A stretch of DNA of 64,000 nt from Lineus longissimus (taxonomy: Eukaryota; Nemertea; Pilidiophora; Heteronemertea; Lineidae), in contig NC_088324.1 of the NCBI RefSeq assembly GCF_910592395.1, positions 3,594,001 through 3,658,000 of the forward strand, read 5' to 3'. Below, piece by piece: positions 10,926 to 22,184 of this stretch. Made by a program: the position numbers and the translations under genes. Numbering within the stretch: the first letter of the stretch is position 1; each line of letters opens with the position of its first letter. Below the pieces are notes generated by a model that saw only the letters and a program-made list of their open reading frames with translations, was not told the DNA's origin and searched no databases.

Positions 10926-11019
10926 TCTAAATAGTTGTTTTAACAGCTTGTGTGGTTAGTGCTCTTTCAAAGAACACTGACCACACACGCTCTTTGGGAG
11001 TTAAAACAACTCTTTAGAC
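10926..11019. repeat. Long imperfect hairpin
   Basis: The left arm (AGTTGTTTTAAC, then TGTGTGGTTAGTG) pairs with the right arm (CACTGACCACACA, then GTTAAAACAACT) around the loop CTCTTTCAAAGAA. Arms are about 40 bp with a few mismatches. It sits between the HARBI1-like relic and the 3' end of the LINE and could be a terminal repeat remnant or a tiny foldback element. Confidence 0.6.
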
Positions 11020-11201
11020 ACAAATAATTCAAAATCAAATAAACTTTATTGTCACTATATAAAAGGTTATTTACATAGGTATATGACATATAAAGTATAA
11101 TACATGATGTATACATTCCTACACAAAGCTAACCACTAAAGAACTAATAAGACATAAAACAACTAGACAAAATCATGACATCATTAAACAAAATAACCAA
11201 G

Positions 11202-14200
11202 TTATTTTATCAATTTCAAAATTTTCCATAAAAAGGCACCCACGATATGACAAATATTTGTATCATTCCCCAGTAAACAATAGTTAAAAATCTGTTGACT
11301 CCCAAACTCCCGAAATATACCATTAATTAAATTTAATTCTTCTAGGGCTTGAAAACGTATTGCCTTCAGATCAGGCTGAACACATTCCATAAGGCCGAAG
11401 TTACATAGACCTCATTCGTTCATTTACCACGAGTCACTTTCCGGGTTTTTCTTTCATTCCTCGGTGAATGCACGCCACAAGGCCGTGCTTTTACAGGGGA
11501 ACGAAAGCAAAAGCGGGAAAATGAGTCCTGGGAACGAATGTGGTCTATGTAACTTCAGCCTAATGACATGATACTCAGACCCGATCTCACCTGAGTTACA
11601 CAAAGAACATAGCCTTCTTTCCCTCGGGATATTTTTTCTTCTCCCAGACTCAATATCAAAATCATGATCAGAAAGACGGACCTTAGAAATAGCTCTTCTA
11701 AACAGAGTGTTAACCAATGAGTCTAAATACCGTTCTCTTCCAAAGTTGACCTTCAGAGAAGAATACAACTCCAGCTTACTTTTGCTTTTAAGTTCATCCA
11801 TCAAAGCACGCTCTAACAACTCCCTAATCTTCACCCTTATTTTCCCCACAAATGACTTATTTACAGAATCTAAATCTAAATCTACCAAGTCAATTCCTAT
11901 CAACTTCAGTAAAACAGCTGGGAAGTCGAAATAGCTGGAGATGCCAACTTGCAAGTTCTTAAACTCTGCTCTCATAGCTAATTGAGCTAACTCATTATTC
12001 ATAGATGTAATATGATTTATAAAATTTAAGACCGATATGAAAATAGTATAAGATAAAGGAAGACGCCCCACCTCAGCCAGAACGGCAGCATTACACGTTT
12101 GGCGCCGAACTCCCAAGATTGACTTACAAAATTTCACATGCACCAATTCATGATCAAAACGTCCACAAAATACCTGTTTTCTAATGTGAGCAACTGTAGG
12201 CTTACGAAAAACATAAGCACCCCATACCTCAGAACCATACAAAAGTTGTGGTTTTATAAGAGAATCGAATAAACTGAGCAGAGTCTTTACTTGAGTACCC
12301 TGGTAAATATTAAAATGTTTATTCAACTGATAAACTGCCTGCTTTGCTTTAATTGTTAATGTCCGCTCTGCTTTCTTAAAAGATCCATTACAAGAGAACA
12401 TAATACCAAGGTACTTGACAGATTCAACAAACTCAATCTGTTCATCACCAATTCTAAGGGAAAGACCCTTCTTGAACCTTTTATTGAAACATATTGCCTT
12501 CGTTTTCGATATATTAACAACCAACCGCCAGCGCTTGCAAAAAACAGACACTTTATCTAAAGCTCTTTGTAAACATTTCGAACTCTGAGACAAAATTAAG
12601 AGGTCATCCGCAAACAATAAACTGGAAACAATTCTTCCTTCAAATATTACTGGGTCCGTGTCTGGAGTATTCAAGTAATCTGGTAAGTCATTAATGAATA
12701 CGTCGAATAATGATGGACTCAAAATACACCCTTGGCGGAGGCCAATATTCTGTTTGAAAAGATCCGAGAGTCTGTCATCTACTTTAACACAAGAAACAGA
12801 TTTCTCATAAATATCCCTAATCACTCTTACAAATTTCCCACTTATTCCACTTTTTAGAAGTTTATAAAACAAGCAATTATGATTTATCCGATCATAAGCT
12901 TTTGACAAGTCTACAAAACATGCATATAAAGGACGATGCTTTCGCTTAAAACTTTGAACAATAGAAGACAACACGAACATGTGATCAGCAGTTCTAAACT
13001 TGGGACGAAAACCAATCTGATTCTCACATAATATTTGATTTTCTGAGAGGAACACATTTAACCGGTCATTTAGAAACCCTGTAAAAACTTTACTCAAACA
13101 GCTTGACACTGTCACTCCCCTGTAATTATCTACGTTAGTAAGGGAACCACCTTTATGAATTGGGGAAACAATGCCCGTCCCCCAAGAGCTAGGATATGAT
13201 TCACTCTTCAACACAAGATTACAAATTTTGGTAATAGCCTCAATAATAGCTTGGGGACTTGATTTTATCATTTCATTCAGAACCATGTCATTACCAGCCG
13301 CTTTACCGACTTTCATTTTCTTTACAACCCTTGTCACTTCCTCAAGTGTTATCTCACCATCCAGTAACTTACAAACTTCATGTGCCCCATCCTCCCTAAT
13401 CATCTCATCTAATTTAGATGACATATTCTTTAAAAAAACTGTCATCAAAGGACTTGTTCGTAGATTTTGCTAAGTTATTCAATAACCCATTGAAATGATC
13501 ATACCAAGACGAAATATCATCAATGGGATTCTCTTTGCGGCATTTTTTCAACTTCCGAATAAGAGACCAATAACCTTTCGGATCAGATGAAGCAATACTA
13601 GTCAACTTAACCATTAAGGCATGTTTTGCCTTTCTATTTTTCTCTTTCACGACTTTCTTAAACTCTTTCTTCTTCTTCATAAACCGACCACGCAATATAG
13701 GATCTCTTGGATCTTTACCAAGGGCCTTTCCTAAAGAAATAACCTCACGCTTCAAGAAGATAAATTCTTTATCAAACCCTAATTTATCCTTCTTAATCAC
13801 TTTCTTTCTTCCCTTCTTTTTTAAAGTCATTTTAGCTGCAGCCTGTAAAGTGGTAGTTAATTTTTCCACAGCTAAATTACTGTCATTCATAGAATCACAC
13901 AAAATTCCCTGAATTTCCTCCTGCAGAAAAGGCACATTAAGAGCTTGCACAAAATTATCTCTATTCAAATTATCCCATACAAAACCATCCAACCTAAGAA
14001 CATCCCTTCTTGGTATTGTGGAAATACGATCCCTCTTCAAATAACTCACATTCATAAGTAATGACAAGTACGAGTGATCCGACATGTGGTTTGGTGATGA
14101 TACATAAAGAGATGAAATGTTTTTAAACACAGATTTGTCTGCGATAGCATAATCAACCAAGCTCACTCCAGCATGCGTGTGGCATGACACCTGGCCCAAA

Positions 14201-14904
14201 TAATCCCCACCCACGCGACCATTGACGATTCTACACTCATGTAATTTACAAAAGTCAAGTAAATGCCGACCATAAACATTCAATCGAGAATCCCTATTAC
14301 ACCTGGTTCTTAAAGTCTCCCAAATCGGTGTATCCAATAACCGATCGGAAATGGGTGAGAACCTTTGACAATCATCAAAATCGTCCTCCATTCCCGTCCT
14401 AGCATTGAAATCACCCATTAGCAAAACACCACCTAGCTGACTGTATTTCTGATAACCATCTCCCAACAGACTGAAAGCATCAAAATCAGGTGATGCTGTG
14501 TAAACGATAGACCCCGTTGGTGGTATGTAAACAAAACAGATATAGATATCATCCTCAGTATCAAAATGAGTTTTTATCAATTTTAACCACGCACAGTAAG
14601 TATTAATCTCCAATACCTTCACACCATGTCGAACATCTTTACGAACAAAAACAGTGGTGCCACCTGATGACCTGCCTCTACCATCACCACTATACTTTCT
14701 CCCAGGTTGCGAAAAGTGAATAAATTTATCTACACTTGTTATCTCATCTATTCTAGTGGAACTAACCCACGTCTCTAAGCATGCAAATATATGGACGTCT
14801 TTAATAATATCATAAAATGATGAGTCATTACTGCACTCAAAAAGGCCATGAACATTCCATGACCCAACCCGTAAAGCTTGAACAGATTGCTTCAAAGGCA
14901 TCAA
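11202..14904 (-). pseudogene. LINE ORF2: AP-endonuclease and reverse transcriptase, one homopolymer frameshift
   Basis: Starts at 14904. The endonuclease/exonuclease/phosphatase domain shows RVGSWNVHGL, CLETWVS, LLMGDFNAR and SDHSYLSL. The RT follows at about 13420-12400 with NYRGVTVSSCLSKVF, FVDLSKAYDRI, GLRQGCILSPSLF, the catalytic LLFADDLLIL and YLGIMFS. A C-terminal CSLCNSGE...YHVI motif follows. The endonuclease frame runs out at 13414 and the RT frame begins at 13448. The shift lies in a run of seven T residues at about 13433 (minus strand AGTTTTTTTAAAG), where one T fewer restores the frame. A 168-bp MITE at 11393-11560 then splits the end; the frame resumes with MECVQPDLKAIRF and stops at 11202. 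Apart from these the frame is open, so the copy is young or the indel is an assembly error. Confidence 0.88.
11393..11560. mobile_element. 168-bp MITE with TAA target duplication inside LINE ORF2
   Basis: Terminal repeats GGCCGAAGTTACATAGACC (11393) and the reverse complement of GGCTGAAGTTACATAGACC (ending 11560). They are flanked by TAA at 11390-11392 and 11561-11563. Removing the element and one TAA rejoins LINE ORF2 exactly in frame: the minus strand then reads EYHVI followed by MECVQPD. The TWA-type duplication points to PIF/Harbinger mobilisation. Internal sequence is non-coding. Confidence 0.85.
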
Positions 14905-15478
14905 CAGATAAATGCGAAAGAGTTTCTCCCAAGAGAAACTAAGTATTCCATATAATGTTCATAACACAAAGAGTCAAAAGATTGGTCTAAGCTTCCCAAC
15001 ACTAAGCTTTTTCTTCCTAAACAACCTCAACCTAATATCAAACAGGAAGCTGACTACACTAATAACAAGGCTGGGGCATAGGCGGCATAGGTGGCATGGA
15101 CGGCATACCCATCCACGGTACTGGGTGTGGCCTCATCCATGGTGGTGGCATATTCTGATGCTGGTATGGAAAAAAGAAAGGCGGTGGTACCATTGGCATA
15201 AAACTCTGACCTGCATGCTGAAACCGATTGTCAGTTGTTTTCTCTGTATCCAATGGAGCTCTTTCCTTCAGGGGTCCCCTTCGTTCACTAGGGGATTTCA
15301 CAAACAGCTGTCTCTGTCCCCCCTGCTCAACGTGGCCACGAAACCCCTCCTCCCTTGGACTATTGACCGGACTATTGAACTTTATTCCAACTTTGTTCAA
15401 ACAGTTCTAGAGATTTCGACACATTCGCGTCAACCCATCGTCATTCACATGTTTCTTATCTACTAAGTGATTGTTATA

Positions 15479-18400
15479 TACTCTAATCTCCCACTTACCT
15501 GTCCCATTTCCAAACCCTATCGCAAGTGACTAAGTCCGAATATTGCTAATTTGGGTTGGGGCAGAGCTCAATTTATGGAACAGCCTGGAGTAGTGACATG
15601 ACAATGGACACTGTAAGGCTTTACGACAATCTTGCCTAGTCACGTAGTCGTTTACGTGTACTGCGGCTGGGCGACCGGGGCAATTAGGGTCACGGTTTCG
15701 TAACAGCTCAAGATCACTGTGGCGATTCGTTCACCATTTAACACACTGTATTTACACAATGGGAGCTACTACAACCGATCAATTGCCCAATGGAATAAGG
15801 TGATTATAGAAGAGTCCTGGCTATTCTGCAGTTAAGCAGTGAAGTGGTCTAGGAACACCCACAAGGAGTCTTTAAACTGTGATCGGGCCTGATTGTTGAT
15901 TTCATCACCTGTAGTTAAAAAGAGTGGCCTCGTCTTTGACATGGAAGGGTAAAGTCACTAGATTGGAACTGGGACGAAAGAACAGGGTGATCTACTGCCT
16001 GATAATGGGCATTAAAGAAAAAATTGAACAGAAGATTAACATTCTGATAAGGTTTTATTCATCATGAAAGTCAACATCAGCGTCATCAGGGTCAAACTCA
16101 AGTTCATCATTAACCTCTTCAAGTTCCCCATCTGCTGGATGCGGGATCACTGGGTCGTCATTCCCGTCCGGAAGAAGTCCACTTAGTCTCCACCCACTGA
16201 CTATCACTTGGAATGCCACTCTTTCCCAGGCGAGACTGATCATACGTACTACTTCCTGGCGGGAAATCTGATCACAGTGTCCATCATCTTCGGTATGTCC
16301 AATCTTCCAGGCTTTCCACACCAATCTGAGATGACATTTAAAACTGCGATTTACAGTTAAGTCCAAAGGTTGCAAAATTGAGGTGCATCGTCCAGGAATG
16401 AACGAATCCTGTCCATTTTGCCGCGGAATTTCCTCCGTAAACAGATGATGTCTATGGGCAGGGTAGCGATCCAAGATGAGGAGAAAGGTTGCTCCGGCAA
16501 TAAATGGCACAACAATGGCTTGCAACCATTCGATCAATGACTGATGTCTTGCCCAGCCATTCGGAGTACCTGTAACCTAAGATTAAAACGTTTCGTTTAG
16601 AAATAAAGAATAAATCGGTGCAATTCATGAAAATGTATGACTCATTCTCCGATTGTATTGTTGCTCAGCCAGCTGATAGCTTTGGGAAATGGTTTCAAAG
16701 ATCAACGTACTGCAATGATTCTAAAAATAGAACAGGATTCGTAAAAAGACCATTAAACACGAGGAGCAGGCAGATCATAGAGCTAGCTCCATTGGCAGTT
16801 GAAGATGATATGGTCATCTAACAGCTAATAAACCAGGATTAGTTAATGAAAAGGTTTACTTACTCGCACGTTCTGGGGAGCATGGGCTCGCAGTTCTGCA
16901 ATAACTTCGCCTTCAGCATCCAAGCCCCTAAAGTTGACCTCAGCTGGTAGTTTTCGTCCATCGCTGGAGACGGCCAAGGTTACCGTGCATCCAATCTTCC
17001 CGTTCCCTCTTGAGGATCTGATGTCGATCGAATGTGATCCTGTTGTAGCCATTGTGGTTTTCGGCACCATGTCAAAGTTGACAAATGTTTCATCCATGTT
17101 GATGATCACATGGAAATTTCCATTTTGGATGATTTGAGACGTTTCCCTACGATAGACGGCCGCTATTTCCATAGCGTTGTCGGGGAGGGTTCGCGTGTCC
17201 TTATTCTTTCTTCGATGGCTTATTCTTTTTCTGAAAGGAAAAGGAGACCACTTTTAGCTTTGAAAAACGAAGCTTACTCCCCCATTACTGTCCATTTCTT
17301 GGTCATTGGGCCCATTATTCCATTATGGCAGAACAAAAGTTGTGAGAGAACCCAACCCAAGTGAGATACCAATTTACGAAATGGCTTCGTTGTTTTTACC
17401 TTTCTTTGAATCGGGTCAGCCAGTGATCTGACGCTCGGAAATCCTGATTGCGAGGCCTTTGCGCTCTCGTCTGCTGCCTTTGTTCCTCCGACAGATTAGT
17501 CCACCATTGTCTGTATTCTCTGGCTGCTTGTGACTGGAGATCGATCCCGGATACTGGAATTCCATGCTGGCGGCGTTGAATAAACCAGTCGTTGAGCTGA
17601 TTTTCCATGTCTGCCCAAAACGCTGAAAAGGACAAACGGTAGGCCTATCAAGCAGACGGTGAAGGGATGAATCGGAGGGGGAGAAGAGTAGAGTATGCCT
17701 GAAATCTAAGAAGAGTCCCTGAATAATGTCGAACTATGGATAAAACCTCATTTCACAGTGAAAGCCTGAACTCACTGTCGCGCTTTTGCGCCGCGTTTTC
17801 ACCGAGGCGCGGAAATCAATTGTTATTCATTAGGTGAACAAAGGATTCCCCGCCCGGCGGTGAAAATGCGGCGGAAAAACGCGTCAGTGAGTACAGGCCT
17901 TAATCTTATGGGCCTACTTCACTTAAAATTGTACATCTTTCGTAAATTCCTGACAAAAATGAGTTACCTTGTTCATCATTGCCATGCTGCCGAATCCTCC
18001 GCCGTCTCCTCTCAATTTGGGTGCACCTGTCGCGGCGTTCCGACATCTCTTCATACTGGTCTAGCCATCTTGAGAATGTCCTTGGATGGATGCGGTGATG
18101 TACGGCAAAAGAACGACAAGACCGGGCATGCGCAATGCCCATCGCATGGTGCAGCCTAAAAGTATCCACGTAGTCCAAACGCTGATTCAAGCTGTAGCCA
18201 TGAAGATGTCTCCTTTCTTGGCCTTCGTTAGCCGCACCATTATTACCTCCGTCGTCACCACCATCACCATGCCCACCATTACCGCCACCATCACCGTCGT
18301 CACCGTTATCCATCGAATTCACGACCCAAAATCCAATGGCAAAGCAAAAAATCCAAAACAAACGCATCTCGTCGATTAACAAATCGAACCTCTGACAAAA

Positions 18401-18678
18401 ACATCAATGAGTACACAAGAACTGTCCAACTTCTCTTATACTGTTTTGGAGAATACGTAATTGTTATGTCACTGAGGTCATCCGTAACCTCACCCGATTA
18501 GGCCTAGTGTAATTCTTTGCCAGGCTCTGGGGTGTGACAAGGAAGTCGACAGAACAATTATAATATTGATCCAGGGCATTCTGTTTCCGACCATACCCCA
18601 CCCCATTTTATTGGACTTAGGATTTTCTGATGATTTTCCGGGTTCAGGAATGGGACAGGTAAGTGGGAGATTAGAGTA
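15479..18678. mobile_element. Complete 3.2-kb pogo-type DNA transposon inserted in LINE ORF1
   Basis: Near-perfect terminal repeats TACTCTAATCTCCCACTTAC at 15479 and its reverse complement ending at 18678, flanked by TA (15477-15478 and 18679-18680). The element encodes one spliced minus-strand transposase. Excising the element and one TA rejoins LINE ORF1 in frame (HGN followed by NNHLVDKK), which fixes the boundaries independently. TA target duplication and a DDE_1 transposase with pipsqueak and CENP-B HTH domains are the hallmarks of the pogo branch of Tc1/mariner. Confidence 0.92.
16055..18382 (-). CDS. Pogo-type transposase, four exons, intact
   Basis: Exons by GT-AG signals and phase: 1, up to about 18382 to 17968; 2, 17622-17400; 3, 17230-16864; 4, 16576-16055. 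Phases match at every junction (1, 2, 0) and the total is about 509 codons. Exon 1 has an acidic Gly/Asp-rich lead, then a pipsqueak-like HTH (YSLNQRLDYVDTFRL ... PRTFSRWLDQYEEM). Exon 2 carries the CENP-B-type HTH (QWWTNLSEEQRQQ ... SDHWLTRFKER). Exons 3-4 form the DDE core: Asp in INMDETFVNFDM, Asp in FLLILDRYPAHR, and the third acidic residue in TSILQPLDLTVNRSFK. The start is uncertain: the frame is open from 18382 (TTG), with ATGs at 18367 and at MDNGDDG. AATAAA overlaps the stop codon. Confidence 0.88.
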
Positions 18679-20286
18679 TATTGCCATGAGAACAAAAGGT
18701 CACGTTTGGAAACTTCGATAATCTCCTCTTAAGTTCAATGTTAATGTCATTTACTTTGAAATCCTGCCTAGGCAAGAGACCTGACACAATGACTTCTGAT
18801 CCAGGGAAATCATTACAGCATTTCTGGACAAACTCAGTTATGATATCCATACCCTCCTGCACATCTGAATCTAAGTCGTTCGTTCCACAACATATGATAA
18901 TGGAACGGGGGTCCTCGAAATAAGGTCTCTCCAGGATATGGAGACCGTACTTTTCTGAGAAACATTTGATCACCTTACTTTTCACTCCCGGGCATATTCG
19001 ATTACGTCCAATCTTTAGGCCGTTAGAACCAAGGAAAAGCACAACACCATCTGTCAATGATCTCCGCTTCCTAACCGGGGTAAATCCATTCTCCTGGTTG
19101 TCACCACTTTCCTCCCCTTTGGCAGCCGATGACACTGCCCGGACTTAAGACTTGGGTATGCCTTTCCCAACTGGTGTCTCTGGCGAGGCTCCGAGTTCTG
19201 TCTGGGTGTTACTGTTTCTGACCACAGTTTTAGCGCTCACCCTGGCCTCCAACTTCCTTAGTCCTTTCTCGAGCGCCTCTACTTTACTCACTTCCTTCTC
19301 AAATGCGCTCTCGAATGAGTCGAAGGTATCATTGACATCCTTCTCCAAGTGATCGATCCTGTCATTTAAATCATCTTTTACATGTGTCACTTCAGCCCTG
19401 AAACTGTTCTTGGCAGCGACTACCTCATCGGATAACCGACTTGTAGTCAAGTCCATCTCGTGCCGCACACAGTTCCACTTTTTTTCAAATGTCTCTGCAA
19501 CTTTTTCCACATGTTTTTTTTACTGAGACCTCAATCTTGTCCTCAAACGACTTTAGTCGAACATCCATGGTGGATAGGCGTGCATCCATCGATGTCCAGC
19601 GTTCATCCATTGTAGTTTGAAACACATGAAGCGTGCCATGAATAGCCTGAATTGCCTCAGTAATTGACAAGAGCGACTTATCATACACCGAACTTTGCCT
19701 CCTCTTCGTCTTCCTAGCCTTAATCACCGTACATGGGGCTTTTAGCGTTCCATTAAGGTCCTCCTCCGATTGGTCACCTTCAGCCCAGCTATCCTCTGAT
19801 AACATTGAGTCCTTACTACCATTAACATTAGGTTCAGAACTAAACAGCTCGTCACCGATTACTTGAGAGCTTGTCTTTACCTCATCGCGTAACTTTGGAA
19901 AAAGTGTAACGAACGTCTCCAAGGCATTCTGAGCAGTACTCTGCACCAACACCCGTCCGGTACGAAAAATACTCACTGATAACTGGCAGTCTTGATCTAA
20001 ATCTATAAACATTTGTTCCCCATACGGAATGTTACGTTTTCCACCTAAATGTTTATCGAAATGCCCATATAAAACCTCTTGCCATCTCAGTGTGTTATGC
20101 GTCATGAAAACAATATCACAGGGTGAATACGTCACCTGCCCTTTAACAATGTCACGACTATAGTCTATAAACATATGATCAGGCTGTTTCCTTATAATTC
20201 CATCTCTAAGGGTTTTCCTCCGTTTTGAAGCAAGCTCGGGGTTAATATCAATTTTTGGCTCACCGTAGGGGAGTCTATACAACACC

Positions 20287-20310
20287 GCAGTGTCCGTCGT
20301 CCGTCGTCGT

Positions 20311-20352
<42 letters not shown>
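20287..20352. repeat. (CGT)n microsatellite
   Basis: About twenty CGT units with interspersed CCGT units, starting at the point where LINE ORF1 stops being recognisable. It marks the 5' truncation point of the LINE on this strand. Confidence 0.9.
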
Positions 20353-20354
<2 letters not shown>

Positions 20355-21760
20355 CGTCGTATCCTAGTTCAAAAACAGTGGCACGTTTTTTAACCGCTAG
20401 GCCTATGAACTTAAAACTTTGTACACATGACCCCCTAGGTCAGATGACCCATGACACTAAATTTCTGTCCGATCTGATTCTCTACTTGGCCACCAGGGGG
20501 CCAAATGTGGATATCTAAAAAGTGTGATATCTCGCTTATTAGTGACCTGTTTTCGATAAAACTTTTGTGGTAGGTACTCATAGCAAGGATACATCATATA
20601 TCTTACGGGTTTTTAATTTGATGTACTTTTCAAGGTCGCAGAGGTCAAATGGCGTGAATTGGCCGTTTGAGTGTAACTATGGCACGTTTCTCAACCACCA
20701 AAGCTATGAGCTTAAAACTTGATACATATAACCCCCTATATCAGATAACCTCTGGTGCTGAATTTCAGCCTGATCTGATTCTTGACTTTGCCACCAGGGG
20801 GCCAAAACTGAAAAAGTAAGAAGTGCAATAGCCTGTTTATTAGCAAATTGTTTTTGATGAAATTTTTATGGCAGGGACCCCTAGCAAGGTTACCTCAGAT
20901 GTTGCACGATTTTTCGGAATTGACCTACTTTTTAAGGTCGCAGAGGTCAAATGGCGTAAATTTGCCGTTTGAGTGTAACTATGGCACGTTTCTCAACCGC
21001 AACAGTAATGAACTTGAAACTTTGAACAAATGACCCCCTAGGTCAGTTGACCTTTTACACTGAATTTTGGTTCGGTCTGATTATTGACTTGGCCACCAGG
21101 GGGCCCAAACTCAAAACTCAAAAAGTGTGATTTCTCGCTTATTACTGATTTGTTTTTGATAAAAGTTTCATGGTAGGTACTCCTAGCAAGGATACATCAC
21201 ATGTCTTACGGGTTTTTGATTTGACTCACCTTTCAAGTTCACAGAGGTCAAAGTTGAAAACTTTACCGTTCTTGGTACGTTTTGTCGTTGTTCAATGTAA
21301 AGAGTTTTAATTTTGTGTAATGATGCATCTAAGAAGCCACTATTTGTATGCCAAGTTTCAGCCAGATCGGAATTCAAATATGGCCGAAATTGCATGTTTT
21401 GTGGGTTTTTCCTCGTATTGTGGCAATCCAAAGGTCGTGAGTTCAAACCCCGGTCAAGGACAGCCAAAAATATTTGTATTTTTCATCTTTTCCTTTTTTC
21501 TTTTCTGAGTTCTATCTTACATTTTCTTCATTTTTTGATTTATTTGGTGCCATAGATTTAATTAGGCGGCCATCTTGGAAATCGTTTTTTGCCGATTGCT
21601 GTAGTGAGTGATGAGTGATGAAATTGTTATGGTCAGGTGGATGTGTCTACATCACATATCACCCTGGTTTGTTATTTGACCTACCTGTCGGGGTCACTGA
21701 GGTCAAAGTTAAAAATATATTCACCATTGTCATACTGTAGCACTTTCTGTAACTGTCTAC
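20353..21760. repeat. ~301-bp tandem repeat array with CTCF-like and DR3 motifs
   Basis: Three full copies and decayed trailing copies of a ~301-bp unit. Landmarks recur at constant spacing: GGCACGTTT(C/T)TCAACC near 20374, 20682 and 20983; (T)GGCCACCAGGGGGC at 20487, 20788 and 21090; AGGTC(G/A)CAGAGGTCA at 20633 and 20935. An AGTTCA variant lies at 21236 and a GGGTCACTGAGGTCA variant at 21691. Another copy of the family lies at 37676-38110. It is non-coding and a dispersed as well as tandem repeat. The motif content is discussed under findings. Confidence 0.85.
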
Positions 21761-22025
21761 TAAAAATACTTACGGTGAGCACAATGGCCCCTGGCCGTTT
21801 CATTGAAGAGAACTCTAGAAACTAGCAAATCCTTCCTCCCAGTACTCACTGTGGACCCACAGTCTGACTCGTAATGTATATCGGGTCGTTTATCATTATT
21901 GGCCTCTACATTGTGTACATCCCTACATGATCCTATGGAATTAGCCCTTGTCCTCCTACCTGTACATGTACCTGTAAATACGATTCTTTCGTTTTTAGAG
22001 TGATGAGCCAGGAATATTAGACAAT

Positions 22026-22152
22026 AGAGCATCTCTCTAAATCTCATGGAGTGAGTTTCACTCCATATTGGGTCCCGGGAAGGACCATTTCATGGAGTGG
22101 GCCTTCCCGGGACCCAATATGGAGTGAAACTCACTCCATGAGATTTAGAGAG
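22026..22152. repeat. Near-perfect ~53-bp-arm hairpin
   Basis: The left arm starts CTCTCTAAATCTCATGGAGT and runs through ...GGGTCCCGGGAAGG to about 22083. The right arm is its exact reverse complement, from CCTTCCCGGGACCC at about 22103 to AGATTTAGAGAG. The loop of about 18 bp contains TTCATGGAGTGGG. It lies directly beyond the 3' end of the Myb-like gene (22185-23330) and may be one end of the element that carries that gene. Confidence 0.9.
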
Positions 22153-22184
22153 CTGGGGGAGGGGGGGTACACTTTTTTAACACC

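Larger units (their letters stand above)
11022..20285 (-). mobile_element. LINE (Jockey/CR1-type) retrotransposon carrying two nested DNA elements
   Basis: Minus-strand order: ORF1 (20285-15059, coiled coil plus SGNH-like domain plus proline-rich tail), a ~150-bp spacer, ORF2 (14904-11202, endonuclease plus RT), and a ~180-bp 3' UTR ending with AATAAAG near 11040. A CGT microsatellite begins right at the 5' end (20287), so the start of ORF1 is probably truncated. Two later insertions are visible: a pogo element (15479-18678) and a MITE (11393-11560). Without them the LINE would be about 5.9 kb. An esterase-like ORF1 is known from CR1/L2-type elements; clade assignment is uncertain. Confidence 0.85.
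15059..20285 (-). pseudogene. LINE ORF1 with coiled coil and SGNH/esterase-like domain, split by a pogo transposon
   Basis: Segments on the minus strand: 20285-19485 (N-terminal part of unknown fold); 19510-19145 (long charged heptad stretch, RLSDEVVAAKNSFRAEVTHV..., a coiled coil); 19135-18681 (SGNH-like domain with DGVVLFLGSNGL, IIICCGTNDLDSD, VIVSGLLPRQDF); then, after the 3.2-kb pogo element, 15476-15059 (NNNHLVDKKHVNDDGLTRM, completing the C-terminal His/Asp block, and a Pro/Met-rich tail). Lesions: one extra base in an A8 run at about 19515, an in-frame TAA at about 19143 and an in-frame TAG at about 15407. The usual GDS serine block reads LGSNG, so a catalytic Ser in its normal place is doubtful. 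ORF1 proteins bind RNA or assemble particles; what the esterase does is not settled. Confidence 0.8.

Noticed and set aside
15059-15400. Proline/methionine-rich frame that could look like a small host gene
   Set aside because: It is the C-terminal tail of LINE ORF1, continuous with the SGNH-like part once the pogo element is removed.
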